Assembly: GCA_964472305.1 (NCBI GenBank)
Contig: CAYYJR010000007.1
Location: 62,001-126,000 of the forward strand
Direction: 5' to 3'
Length of the DNA: 64,000 nucleotides
DNA from: CAYYJR01 sp964472305
GTDB lineage: Bacteria > Armatimonadota > Hebobacteria > CAIYQO01
Shown here piece by piece: positions 39,655-48,616 of the stretch. The translations under genes were made by a program, and so were the position numbers. The first letter of the stretch is position 1, and each line of letters begins with the position of its first letter. The notes beneath the pieces were generated by a model. That model did not search any database and had not been told where the DNA came from. It was given only the letters and a program-made list of their open reading frames with translations.

Positions 39655-40800
39655 ATGCGAATGCTATTGCTTTCCCTGTTGTTGCTGACGGCGTGTCTGT
39701 TCGCCGTCGCGGTGGACAACCAGGCGTTCCTGGGCATTTTCGCCGAAACGAGCGCAAACCGAGTGGCTGGCATGCCTGATATGTCGGCGATGCTGAAGGA
39801 TTTGCCTCCCGGTATGAAAATACCGGAGAGCATGATGATGGGGATGCCGAAACGGCAGTTGACCGTGCGGTTGTGGTCGCCCGGTCTGGCGGCGCAAGAC
39901 GCCTTCGCCTGGCTGGCAGTGCCCGAGGGGCTGAAGCTGGGCAAGCGGCTGAACCTGGGACTGTACCGTCCGACCGCGGAAAAAGCCGGCGGCAAAGAGG
40001 TATTCGACCCATCGACCATGCCAGAATTTACCATCATCCGTTACTGGGGCTCCTCGCCGAAGGTGAAAACCGGCCAGCCGGATGTGATGAAGTTCGATGG
40101 CATGAGCGACCAGGAAAAAGCCGCGATTCGCGAGCAGTCCAACAAGGCGCGGAACGAGTATTATTATAAACCGGATTGGACCACCGGCTACTGGCCCACC
40201 AACAAGCAACCGGGCAGAATCGACGCGGACGTGGCGCTGGTCGGCAATTACGCGCTGACCACCAACTATACCGGCAATGTGGCCATCGACGTGCCGGACA
40301 CGGTCAATTTCCTGAATCCGATCGAGCTGTCCGCGCCCGACCTGACGCAGCAACTCGATCTGACGCAGCCCATCACCTTCAAGTGGAAAACCATTCCCGG
40401 CGTGCTTGGTTACCACGCGTACATCGTGGGCATGAAAGACCAGAACACCCTGATCACCTGGAGTTCGTCCGAGGTCAAGCGATTCGATAACTTCGGCTGG
40501 GATTACATGCAGATGAGCGAGGTGATCCAACAGGTCAACGCCACCGCGATGATGGCGCCGACGCGCACTGAAGTGACAGTGCCCGCCGGCATCTTCAACG
40601 GGTGCGATTTCGTGAATTTCATGATGATCGGCTACGGCACCGGCGCCGCGCTGGGCGAAGGCCAGCCGATTCCCCGCGTGCAGACGAAGACCGTGCTCTC
40701 CGTGATGCTCGGCGGCACGAAAATGAAGAATCCGAATCCCGGCAACCGCCGCGGCATGGGCGGCATGCCCAATATGCGCGATGTCGGCGAAGTCGATTAA
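39655..40800 (+). CDS. Putative lipoprotein with methionine-rich segments, unknown function
   Basis: A 381-residue exported protein. The N-terminus MRMLLLSLLLLTAC has a lipobox-like L-T-A-C, so Cys14 may be lipidated. Residues 40-64 contain eight methionines (GMPDMSAML, GMKIP, SMMMGMPK), and the C-terminus is again Met- and Gly-rich (RRGMGGMPNM). The middle seems beta-rich; around residue 240, PITFKWKTIPGVLGYHAYIVG resembles a fibronectin/Ig-like strand pair with the 'W..V.GA..Y.v.v' pattern. Met clusters are known to bind Cu(I) in some exported proteins, but no other copper genes are nearby. ATG 39655 has AAAGGAG 6 nt upstream; the frame opens earlier at 39577 without coding character. Family not recognised. 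Confidence 0.7.
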   Translation: MRMLLLSLLLLTACLFAVAVDNQAFLGIFAETSANRVAGMPDMSAMLKDLPPGMKIPESMMMGMPKRQLTVRLWSPGLAAQDAFAWLAVPEGLKLGKRLNLGLYRPTAEKAGGKEVFDPSTMPEFTIIRYWGSSPKVKTGQPDVMKFDGMSDQEKAAIREQSNKARNEYYYKPDWTTGYWPTNKQPGRIDADVALVGNYALTTNYTGNVAIDVPDTVNFLNPIELSAPDLTQQLDLTQPITFKWKTIPGVLGYHAYIVGMKDQNTLITWSSSEVKRFDNFGWDYMQMSEVIQQVNATAMMAPTRTEVTVPAGIFNGCDFVNFMMIGYGTGAALGEGQPIPRVQTKTVLSVMLGGTKMKNPNPGNRRGMGGMPNMRDVGEVD

Positions 40801-40827
40801 GCCGGATGATTGATAAGGGAATGGTAA

Positions 40828-40863
40828 GCCGGGGCAGAAACCCGCGGTGATTTCCGCCCCGGC
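40828..40863. terminator. Hairpin between convergent genes
   Basis: An 8-bp GC stem (GCCGGGGC/GCCCCGGC) extended by an inner GAAA/TTTC pairing across a single mismatch. It lies between the convergent ends at 40800 and 40914 and can serve both directions. No T-run. Confidence 0.55.
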
Positions 40864-40913
40864 GCGCATCGCGTCGGCAACGTGTCCTGGCTACTTGGCG
40901 TTTCGTCCCGACA

Positions 40914-41948
40914 TTATTCCCACCCCGCGTCTTTGCGGCACTCGGCAATGACGCGCATGACTTCCCGCGTCTCCTCCACCGGGACATACGGCGTTTGGTT
41001 CAGCGCGAAGTAGTCATAGCATTTTTTGTAATACTCAGTGATCGCGAAGTCGGCCAACGGCACGGTCGTTTCGCGCCAGGGGATGCGCTCGAAGTTGTCA
41101 TAGCTGCGCGCGGCGGCGGCTAATTCGGTATTGAGTTGCAGGTCGCTCAGGTCGTCGGAGGTGTAATACTGCACCTGAAAAGCTGCCCCATCGTCTGCCA
41201 GTTTCGCGGTGCCGCGTTGACCGTGCACATACCATGCGGGCTGCGGCAGACTGGACGCCATGTTGATTTCCAGGTCGATCAGTGTGCCGTTTGCCATCTC
41301 GATCAATGCTTTCACCACGTCATCGGCATCGCCCAGGGTGGCGATGGCGCGCAGGTGGCACGCTATTTTAACCGCGCGGGAACGGGTGAGGTAGAGGAGC
41401 TGGTCGAGATAGTGCGCTCCATAGTTGTTCAGCATGCCGCCGCCGAATTGCCGTTGTGATTGCCAATCGTTGCGGCGGGCGTAACAGGCAACCGTGTGCT
41501 TGATCAGGAAGATCGGACCGAGCAAGTCCTGATCGAAAATATGGCGGAGCGCCGCGGTCTCCCGGGTGGTGCGATGCGGCTGGAAAATCATCAGCTTGCG
41601 TCCGGTGCGCCGCATCGCGTCGATCATGCGATCCGCCTCTGCCAGCGTCGGCGCGATCGGTTTGTCACAGAACACATCGATGCCCCGCGCCATCGCTGCA
41701 CTCGCCTGCTCTGCGTGCAGATGGGTCGGGGAGGCGATGACGATCAGATCCAGCTCCTCCTGCTCCAGCAGCGAGGCCAACGTTGTGTAACCCTTCACCC
41801 CGAATTCCGACCGTGCCTCCTCCAATCGCTCCTGCAGTGGATCGACCACCGCGACCAACTCGAATCCCGCATGCGTGCGCACGCCGGGAATATGTGTCTG
41901 CCACCCAATGCGACCCAGGCCGACAACAGCGGTTTTCAAAATTTTCAT
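40914..41948 (-). CDS. Gfo/Idh/MocA-family oxidoreductase
   Basis: A 344-residue NAD(P)-dependent sugar or polyol dehydrogenase. The Rossmann fold starts TAVVGLGRIGWQTHIPG (GxGxxG near residue 10). CDKPIAPT (~93-100) replaces the usual EKP motif with DKP; the Lys is the catalytic acid. GGGMLNNYGAHYLDQLLYL (~168-186) is the C-terminal domain motif with the conserved His. Substrates in the family range from inositol to glucose-fructose and sugar-amide derivatives; none can be chosen here. The gene stands alone, divergent from the ABC importer operon, and may share its catabolic programme. ATG 41948 has only a weak ribosome site (AGAGACGCC). Confidence 0.88.
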   Translation of the reverse strand: MKILKTAVVGLGRIGWQTHIPGVRTHAGFELVAVVDPLQERLEEARSEFGVKGYTTLASLLEQEELDLIVIASPTHLHAEQASAAMARGIDVFCDKPIAPTLAEADRMIDAMRRTGRKLMIFQPHRTTRETAALRHIFDQDLLGPIFLIKHTVACYARRNDWQSQRQFGGGMLNNYGAHYLDQLLYLTRSRAVKIACHLRAIATLGDADDVVKALIEMANGTLIDLEINMASSLPQPAWYVHGQRGTAKLADDGAAFQVQYYTSDDLSDLQLNTELAAAARSYDNFERIPWRETTVPLADFAITEYYKKCYDYFALNQTPYVPVEETREVMRVIAECRKDAGWE

Positions 41949-42201
41949 TGGCGTCTCTTTGCTCCCCCGGTGACAACGAATGTATAGCTCCCTTCGACGC
42001 GATCAGCGCATTCCCTTGTCGTCTTGTCGCCGTCTGCGGTCGCAACAGCAACCGGTCAGATGCGCAGGCTGAAGCGTGATGGGATTGCTGGACAAGCATG
42101 ATTCGGCGAATTCGCGCGCGAAACGAAAACTTATTCAGGTAATTTCATGTGCTTGCGAAATCATGGTTCACACAACACCCCGCGCCATTGCTGTCGTTAC
42201 C

Positions 42202-42210
42202 TGCTATAAT
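42202..42210 (+). promoter_or_regulatory. Extended -10 promoter of the ABC importer operon
   Basis: TGCTATAAT is a perfect extended -10 element. The ATG at 42220 starts 9 nt after it, so the leader is at most a few nucleotides. No clear -35 box and no Shine-Dalgarno sequence. Confidence 0.6.
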
Positions 42211-42219
42211 AGGGTACCG

Positions 42220-44280
42220 ATGCATGACCGACCTGCTGGCAGCCAGACGTTTATCCGGCGACCCGCACTGCGATTTCTCGTGGCGCTGGCGGGCGTGGGT
42301 ATGGCGGTGTTGCTACTGATCGAGGTGCTGGCGCGGTGTTGCTGGACACTGTCGGGGGCGGGAAAGCCGCTGCCGGTCGCGACCGCAGTTGCGGCGTCTC
42401 CGTCCATTGACGCGGTGGCGTATCATCGCGTGGAAGAATGGCCCGTTGCACGCGGGCGCGTTTTCCACCAGGCGCCCATGCTGGACGCACCGGTGAAGAG
42501 CGGGACATTGCCGCCGGTAGCCTCGCGCCTGCCGGAAGATCCGCAGGTGATCGTCCCGCCACAGCAGATAGGGCCGTATGGCGGCGCCTGGCGGCGCTTC
42601 GGCACCGAGCTGGCGGATATCCAACCCTACATCGCTCACCGCCTGCCCTACGGCAACCTGTTGCGCTGGGGGCCGAAAGCCGATCGCCTGTTGCCCAACC
42701 TGGCGGTGAAGTGGCAGATGTCGGCGGACAACCGCGCCTGCACGGTGTGGCTGCGCCGGGGCGTGCGCTGGTCGGATGGCGTGCTGTTTACGGTAGATGA
42801 TATCCTCTTTTATTTCCAGGACGTACTGCAAAACGAGGAGTTGACCCCGTCCATCGGCCGCGAATACAAGCCCGGCGGCGAGGTAATGCAAGTCGAAAGA
42901 CTCGATCTCTACACGGTGCGCTTCGTCTTCGCCGCGCCTTACGGGCGTTTCGTACACCTGCTGGCGGGCATGCCGGGCATCGATATGATCGACTGTGCCG
43001 CGCATTACCTGAAACAATTCCACCCGCGTTACGTGCCGATGGAGCAATTGACCGCCAGGGCGCGCGAAGAAGGGTATGACGATTGGGTGAAACTGTTCAA
43101 TAATGCGCGCGACTTTAAAAATCCCGCCATGCCGCGGCTGTGGCCGTGGATCGTCACCCAACCGCCGCCCGCCCGGCCGATCGTGCTCGAACGCAATCCC
43201 TATTACTGGAAGGTTGATCCGCGTGGGAACCAGTTGCCCTACATCGACCGTGTCACCTTCGAACTGTTTGATCCGGAAACCATCAACATGAAGGCGATGA
43301 ACGGCGAGGTGGGGATGCAGGATCGCCATATTCGCTTCGAGAACTATCCGCTGTTGATGAAGCACCGCGCGCAAGGGCATTACCGGGTGCTGCGCTGGGT
43401 GGACAGCAACGGCGGCACCAACATCCTTGGATTGAACCTGAACCATAAAGATCCGGTGAAGGCGAAGCTGCTGGGAGATCGCCGCTTCCGCATCGCGCTG
43501 TCCTATGCCATCGACCGCGAGTCGATTAACCAGGCGTGCTTCTTCGGCATGGGAGTACCGCGCCAGGTGGCGCCGCCGCCCACCTCGCTCTTCGCGGCAC
43601 GCGACTACGCAAACGCCTACACTGCCTACAACCCGGCGGAGGCCAACCGGTTGCTGGATGTCTGCGGCTTGACACGGCGAAATTTCGAAGGCTTTCGCCT
43701 GCGGCCGGACAATAACCAGCCGTTGACCCTCACGATCGACGCCAACCAGATGGCGTGCAATCCCGGCGCGCTGCAACTGGTGGCGGACGACTGGACGCGC
43801 GTGGGCATCCGCACGGACGTGCGCCTGCTGGCGCGCCAGTTGTTCTATCAGCGCAAGGACGCGCTGATGCACGACGTAGGGGTGTGGTACGGAGCGGACG
43901 AGCAATTGCCGACGCTGGACCCGCGCTGGTTCTTCCCATGGTCGAAAGAATCAATCCAGGGTGTCGGCTACGCCGCGTGGTTCCGATCCAATGGGAAAAA
44001 AGGCATCGCGCCGCCGACGGAGATCGCGCAATGCATGGCGCTCTACCGCCGGCTTGAATGCACCGCCGACCTGCGCGAGCATCAGCGGATTTTCCGGCAG
44101 ATCATTGATCTGAACAAGCACAACCTGTGGGTGATCGGCACGATCGGCCAGGTACCCGTGCTTTACGTGGTGCAGGACAGCTTCCGCAACGTGCCGGACG
44201 TGGCAATTAACGGCTGGCAGTTCCGCGGACCGGGCAACACCGCGCCGGAATGTTATGCCATCGAGGAGGGCAAGCGATGA
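42220..44280 (+). CDS. ABC transporter substrate-binding protein, peptide/oligosaccharide type (SBP family 5)
   Basis: A 686-residue extracytoplasmic binding protein held by an N-terminal membrane segment (residues ~20-42, LVALAGVGMAVLLLIEVLARC). After a Pro-rich linker the family-5 core begins GPYGGAWRRFG and continues with NLLRWGPKADRLLPNLAVKWQMSADNRACTVWLRRGVRWSDG, the family signature. FTVDDILFYFQDV and RFRIALSYAIDRESIN are also standard. Larger members like this bind long peptides or oligosaccharides. ATG 42220 is preferred because of the promoter; in-frame codons back to 42076 are non-coding in character. The next gene overlaps as ATGA, so the five genes to 48494 form one operon. Confidence 0.9.
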   Translation: MHDRPAGSQTFIRRPALRFLVALAGVGMAVLLLIEVLARCCWTLSGAGKPLPVATAVAASPSIDAVAYHRVEEWPVARGRVFHQAPMLDAPVKSGTLPPVASRLPEDPQVIVPPQQIGPYGGAWRRFGTELADIQPYIAHRLPYGNLLRWGPKADRLLPNLAVKWQMSADNRACTVWLRRGVRWSDGVLFTVDDILFYFQDVLQNEELTPSIGREYKPGGEVMQVERLDLYTVRFVFAAPYGRFVHLLAGMPGIDMIDCAAHYLKQFHPRYVPMEQLTARAREEGYDDWVKLFNNARDFKNPAMPRLWPWIVTQPPPARPIVLERNPYYWKVDPRGNQLPYIDRVTFELFDPETINMKAMNGEVGMQDRHIRFENYPLLMKHRAQGHYRVLRWVDSNGGTNILGLNLNHKDPVKAKLLGDRRFRIALSYAIDRESINQACFFGMGVPRQVAPPPTSLFAARDYANAYTAYNPAEANRLLDVCGLTRRNFEGFRLRPDNNQPLTLTIDANQMACNPGALQLVADDWTRVGIRTDVRLLARQLFYQRKDALMHDVGVWYGADEQLPTLDPRWFFPWSKESIQGVGYAAWFRSNGKKGIAPPTEIAQCMALYRRLECTADLREHQRIFRQIIDLNKHNLWVIGTIGQVPVLYVVQDSFRNVPDVAINGWQFRGPGNTAPECYAIEEGKR

Positions 44281-45308
44281 TCCTCCTCATTCTCAAACGC
44301 CTGCTGTGGATGATTCCCACGCTGCTGCTGGTGTCGATCATCTCGTTCACCATTATCCAACTGCCACCGGGCGATTACCTGACTTCCTATATCACCGCGC
44401 TGGAGGCGACCGGCGACACCGTGTCCACCGAGCAAGCGCAGGCGCTGCGGCAGCGGTACGATCTGGATCAACCGCTGCAGACGCAATACCTGTCGTGGAT
44501 GTTCGGCAAGCGCGACCCGCACACGCACAAGCTCATCAACAAAGGGGTAATCCGCGGCGACCTGGGCATGTCCTTCGAGTGGGACAAACCAGTGAAGAAG
44601 CTGATTAAGGAACGCATCCTGCTGACCACCATCATCGCGCTGGTGACGCTGGTGCTCACCTGGGCGCTGGCGATCCCCATCGGCATCTACTCGGCGGTGC
44701 GCCAGTATTCGTGGGGGGATTACGCCTTTACCACGCTCTCGTTCCTCGGCCTCGCCACCCCGAATTTCCTGCTGGCGCTCATCTTCATGTACCTGGGCTA
44801 CGCGCTGTTCGGGATGAGTCCGGGCGGGCTGTTCTCTCCGCAATACGAATCGGCGCCGTGGTCGTTCGCGCGATTTGTCGATCTGCTGGCGCACCTGTGG
44901 ACGCCGGTGGTCATCATCGGCCTCGCCAACACCGCCGGGCTGATCCGACTGCTGCGCGGCAACCTGCTGGATGAACTGCGCAAGCAATACGTGCTCACCG
45001 CGCGGGCAAAAGGCTTGCCGCGCTGGCGCCTGCTGTGGAAATACCCCGTGCGCGTCGCGCTTATCCCGCTGGTGGGCACCGTCGGGTGGACGCTGCCGGC
45101 GCTGTTCTCCGGCTCCGCTGTCACCGAAATGGTACTGGGATTGCCCTCCACCGGCCCGCTGCTATTGCAGGCGCTGATGAATCAGGATATGTACCTGGCG
45201 GGCAGCATGATTCTGATTATGAGCGTGCTGACAGTGTGCGGTACGTTGATTTCCGACCTGTTGCTGCTCTGGCTCGATCCGAGGATTCGCTTCGAGCAAA
45301 AGGGATGA
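44277..45308 (+). CDS. ABC transporter permease, DppB/OppB type
   Basis: A 343-residue inner-membrane permease with about six helices. The N-terminus MILLILKRLLWMIPTLLLVSIISFTIIQL is typical of OppB/DppB, and the EAA loop that contacts the ATPases is ELRKQYVLTARAKGLPRWRLLWKYPVR (~residues 225-250). The periplasmic region after helix 1 is moderately long. ATG 44277 overlaps the binding-protein stop (ATGA). It forms a channel with the next permease. Confidence 0.93.
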   Translation: MILLILKRLLWMIPTLLLVSIISFTIIQLPPGDYLTSYITALEATGDTVSTEQAQALRQRYDLDQPLQTQYLSWMFGKRDPHTHKLINKGVIRGDLGMSFEWDKPVKKLIKERILLTTIIALVTLVLTWALAIPIGIYSAVRQYSWGDYAFTTLSFLGLATPNFLLALIFMYLGYALFGMSPGGLFSPQYESAPWSFARFVDLLAHLWTPVVIIGLANTAGLIRLLRGNLLDELRKQYVLTARAKGLPRWRLLWKYPVRVALIPLVGTVGWTLPALFSGSAVTEMVLGLPSTGPLLLQALMNQDMYLAGSMILIMSVLTVCGTLISDLLLLWLDPRIRFEQKG

Positions 45309-45361
45309 GGCGCTTACGCGAATGCGGGGATCGCCCTGCCGTACGTGAAGATAACACATCG

Positions 45362-46477
45362 ATGAGTATCACGCTGGATGTACAACCAGTTGCGACAACC
45401 GCCTATTCAACCGCGCCGCCGTGGCTGATGATGTGGTGGAAGTTCCGCAAGCACCGGCTGGCGGTGGTCTCCGCGCTGCTGGTGCTGGTGCTGTACAGCC
45501 TGGCGCTATGGAGCGAATTCCTGGCACCGTATCCGCTGGACTATCGCGATATCCACTACCTGTCCGCGCCGCCGCAGCGCATTCACCTCACCGCGGGGTG
45601 GATGCCGCAACTGCCCTACGTGAACCCGCTGGTCGGCGCGCGCGATCCGGAAAGCCGGCAGATGCGGTATCGTGAGGATACGACGCGACGCGTCGCCCTT
45701 CGGCTGTTCGTGCGCGGCGAGCCATACAAGCTGTGGGGGCTGATCCCCGGCGACGTGCACCTGCTGGGCGTGCCGCGCGGTGAGACGCTCTACCTGCTGG
45801 GCACCGATGCACTGGGCCGCGACCTGCTCTCGCGTATTATTTTCGGCGCGCGCGTTTCGCTCACCATCGGGCTCCTCGGGGTGGCGAGCAGCTTCGTGCT
45901 GGGACTGTTGCTTGGCGGTCTTTCCGGGTATGCCGGCGGCTGGGTGGATAACCTCATTCAGCGCATCATCGAGGTACTGCGCTCCTTCCCGGCCATCCCG
46001 TTGTGGTTGGCGCTGTCGGCGGCGCTGCCTTCGTCCTGGTCGCCGCTGCAGGTGTACCTGGGCATTACCGTGGTGCTCTCCTTCATCGGGTGGACCACGC
46101 TGGCGCGCCAGGTACGCGGGAAGATCCTCTCGCTGCGCGAAGATGATTTCGTCACCGCCGCCGTGCTGGCGGGCGCCGGTCCGTGGCGCGTGCTGACGCG
46201 CCACCTGCTGCCGTCGCTGATGAGTCATATCATTGTCAGCCTGACGCTGGCGATTCCGGGGATGATCCTCGGCGAGACGGTGTTGAGCTTCCTGGGATTG
46301 GGGCTGCGCCCGCCGGTGACCAGTTGGGGCGTGCTGCTGAAGGATGCGCAGAACGTACAGGCTGTCGCCGACTATCCCTGGCTGCTCACGCCGGTCGTTT
46401 TTGTCATCCTGACCGTGTTGGCGTTTAATTTCGTCGGCGACGGTTTGCGCGATGCCGCCGATCCATATACGAGGTAA
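45362..46477 (+). CDS. ABC transporter permease, DppC/OppC type
   Basis: A 371-residue partner permease. After an N-terminal helix (~28-50), a long periplasmic loop of ~120 residues (PLDYRDIHYLSAPPQ... to HLLGVPRGETLYLLG) precedes the DppC hallmark GTDALGRDLLSRIIFGARVSL (~152-172). The EAA loop is REDDFVTAAVLAGAGPWRVLTRHLLPSL. The loop is longer than in standard DppC and resembles oligosaccharide or large-peptide systems. ATG 45362 is the only good start at this point; a longer frame from 45035 runs inside the previous gene and is rejected. The next gene begins 3 nt after its stop. Confidence 0.93.
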   Translation: MSITLDVQPVATTAYSTAPPWLMMWWKFRKHRLAVVSALLVLVLYSLALWSEFLAPYPLDYRDIHYLSAPPQRIHLTAGWMPQLPYVNPLVGARDPESRQMRYREDTTRRVALRLFVRGEPYKLWGLIPGDVHLLGVPRGETLYLLGTDALGRDLLSRIIFGARVSLTIGLLGVASSFVLGLLLGGLSGYAGGWVDNLIQRIIEVLRSFPAIPLWLALSAALPSSWSPLQVYLGITVVLSFIGWTTLARQVRGKILSLREDDFVTAAVLAGAGPWRVLTRHLLPSLMSHIIVSLTLAIPGMILGETVLSFLGLGLRPPVTSWGVLLKDAQNVQAVADYPWLLTPVVFVILTVLAFNFVGDGLRDAADPYTR

Positions 46478-46480
46478 CGG

Positions 46481-47500
46481 GTGGAGCACCAACAGACACA
46501 ACCGATTTTGACCATCATGGACCTGCAGGTGGCATTCCACCTGGACGAGGGAGTGCTGCGTGCCGTCGACGGGGTGTCGCTGGTCATTCCGCGCGGGCGG
46601 ACACTGGCGCTGGTGGGCGAAAGCGGATGTGGGAAAAGCGTCACCGCGCAGGCGGTGCTGCGCCTCATCTCCCCGCCGGGACGCATCACCGGCGGCGCCA
46701 TCACGCTGCACCGCGACGGCGGCGATGTTGAACTGACCGCGCTGGACGACGACGGCGATACCATTCGCGCCATCCGCGGGCGGGAGATCGCCATCATTTT
46801 TCAGGAGCCGATGACCGCGCTGAGTCCGGTACACTGCGTGGGCGACCAGATTGTGGAGGCCATTCGCCTGCACGCGAAGATAAGCGGGCGCGAGGCGCGG
46901 GCACGGGCGATTCGCCTGCTGGAACGCGTGCGCATCCCCGACGCCGCGCGGCGCTTCCGCCAGTATCCGCATGAAATGAGCGGCGGCCTGCGCCAGCGCG
47001 CGCTGATCGCCATGGCGCTCTGCTGCCGGGCGCCGTTGCTTATCGCCGATGAGCCGACCACCGCGCTGGACGTGACGATCCAGGCGCAGGTGCTGGCGCT
47101 GCTGCGCGAACTGCAGGACGAATTCGGCATGGCGCTGCTGCTCATCACGCACGACCTGGGCGTGGTGGCGGAGATGGCGCACGCGGTGGCGGTGATGTAC
47201 CTGGGGCGGATCGTGGAACAGGCGCCGGTGGAACAGCTCTTCGCCGCGCCCAGCCATCCGTATACCCGCGCGCTGTTGCACTCGCTGCCCGGGGTGGGGG
47301 AGCGGAAAACCGTGCTGCAGGTGATTGCCGGCGCCATCCCGGAGCCGTTCCAGTGCATTGCCGGCTGTCCGTTCCATCCGCGCTGCGCGGAAGCCGTGCC
47401 CGGACTGTGCGACGTGGGCGCCCCTCCGCCCTTATGCGACACGACGCCGGCGCACCGCGTGGCTTGCCTGTTGCGGCAAAAGGAGCATGCCCGTGGATAA
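46481..47500 (+). CDS. ABC transporter ATP-binding protein, DppD/OppD type
   Basis: This 339-residue ATPase drives the importer. Walker A GESGCGKS (~residue 45), Q-loop FQEPMTALSP, ABC signature MSGGLRQRALIAMAL and Walker B LLIADEPTTALD are intact. The C-terminal oligopeptide extension with cysteines in the spacing CIAGCPFHPRCAEAVPGLC probably binds an iron-sulphur cluster or zinc, as is known for this subfamily. GTG 46481 is the start, placed 3 nt after the permease stop. The gene overlaps the next one by 8 nt. Confidence 0.93.
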   Translation: MEHQQTQPILTIMDLQVAFHLDEGVLRAVDGVSLVIPRGRTLALVGESGCGKSVTAQAVLRLISPPGRITGGAITLHRDGGDVELTALDDDGDTIRAIRGREIAIIFQEPMTALSPVHCVGDQIVEAIRLHAKISGREARARAIRLLERVRIPDAARRFRQYPHEMSGGLRQRALIAMALCCRAPLLIADEPTTALDVTIQAQVLALLRELQDEFGMALLLITHDLGVVAEMAHAVAVMYLGRIVEQAPVEQLFAAPSHPYTRALLHSLPGVGERKTVLQVIAGAIPEPFQCIAGCPFHPRCAEAVPGLCDVGAPPPLCDTTPAHRVACLLRQKEHARG

Positions 47501-48494
47501 ACCCGTGCCACTGCTGCAGGTGCGCAATCTGGCCCATGAGTATCCGCTTTCCGGCGGCGTGCTCCGCCGTGCCTCGGGCTGCGTTCGTGCGGTGGACGAT
47601 GTCAGTTTCGACATTTACCCCGGTGAATGCCTGGGGCTGGTGGGGGAGAGCGGTTCGGGCAAGACAACTGTCGCCCGCGCCATCCTGCGCGCGCTGCGGC
47701 CGACGCGCGGCGAGGTGCGGTTGCGGCTCGACGATCGCGAAGTGGAACTTGCGCGGGCACCGGCGTCGCAGTTGCGCGCGGTGCGCCGTCACCTGCAAAT
47801 GGTCTTTCAAGATCCGTATACATCGCTGAACCCGCGCATGACGGTGCGTGAGATCGTGGAGGAACCGCTGCTGCTGCACGGCATGACGGACCGCCGTGCC
47901 CGCGAAACGCGCGTGCGCGAGTTGCTCCGCGAGGTGGGCCTGCCGGAACAGCACCTGAGCCGCTACCCGCATGCCTTCAGCGGCGGACAGCGCCAGCGCA
48001 TCGGCATCGCTCGCGCGCTGGCATTGCGTCCGAAACTGATCGTCGCCGACGAGCCCGTCTCCGCGCTGGACGTGTCGATGCAGGCGCAGGTGCTGAACCT
48101 GCTGCAGGAATTGCAACATCGCGGCGGACTGACCTACCTCTTCATCGCCCACGATCTCGGCGTGGTGCGGCACATCGCTGACCGGGTGGCGGTGATGTAC
48201 GCCGGCCGCCTGGTCGAAGTGGCGCCGGCGGAGTCGCTGTTCACCGCGCCGTGCCATCCCTACACACGCATGCTGCTCGCTGCCATGCCGGTGCCCGACC
48301 CCACCCGCCGCGCCTCCCGCGCGCTGCCCGCCGGCGAGATCGCCGACCCCGCTCACATTCCCCCCGGCTGCGCCTTTCACCCCCGTTGTCCGCATGCCGT
48401 CGCCCGCTGTCGCGAAGCCGTGCCCGACTCTCGCGAACTGGCTCCCGGCCACCATGTCCGCTGTCACCGCGCGGAGGAACTGGCGGCGGGATGA
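47493..48494 (+). CDS. ABC transporter ATP-binding protein, DppF/OppF type
   Basis: The second ATPase of the importer, 333 residues. It has Walker A GESGSGKTT (~residue 49), Q-loop FQDPYTSLNPRM, signature FSGGQRQRIGIARAL, Walker B LIVADEPVSALD, and the C-terminal motif CAFHPRCPHAVARC. The conserved YTSLNPR stretch marks the OppF side. GTG 47493 is favoured because AGGAG lies 7 nt upstream; ATG 47487 sits within 2 nt of that site. It ends the operon. Confidence 0.93.
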   Translation: MDKPVPLLQVRNLAHEYPLSGGVLRRASGCVRAVDDVSFDIYPGECLGLVGESGSGKTTVARAILRALRPTRGEVRLRLDDREVELARAPASQLRAVRRHLQMVFQDPYTSLNPRMTVREIVEEPLLLHGMTDRRARETRVRELLREVGLPEQHLSRYPHAFSGGQRQRIGIARALALRPKLIVADEPVSALDVSMQAQVLNLLQELQHRGGLTYLFIAHDLGVVRHIADRVAVMYAGRLVEVAPAESLFTAPCHPYTRMLLAAMPVPDPTRRASRALPAGEIADPAHIPPGCAFHPRCPHAVARCREAVPDSRELAPGHHVRCHRAEELAAG

Positions 48495-48574
48495 ACGGGG
48501 ACGCGCTTATGTGCGCGCGATGGTACGAAGGGCGGCGTGTTGTTGGCATAGTCCGCGCTGCCGCAACGGCAACT

Positions 48575-48604
48575 TGACAGTATTCATGCCATTCTGCTAG
48601 ACTT
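48575..48604 (+). promoter_or_regulatory. Promoter of the lipoprotein/rplI unit
   Basis: A perfect TTGACA (48575-48580) and TAGACT (48599-48604) with 18-nt spacing, the -10 box extended by TGC. The start codon at 48617 is only 12 nt after the -10 box, so the leader is about 6 nt. Confidence 0.75.
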
Positions 48605-48616
48605 CCCCGGTTAACG

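Noticed and set aside
42313..43905. 530-codon minus-strand frame opposite the ABC binding protein
   Set aside because: Shadow frame; the plus strand carries the family-5 binding-protein signature.
45506..47377. 623-codon minus-strand frame crossing two ABC transporter genes
   Set aside because: Spans the boundary of two genuine genes and is His/Arg/Gln-rich; a high-GC artefact.
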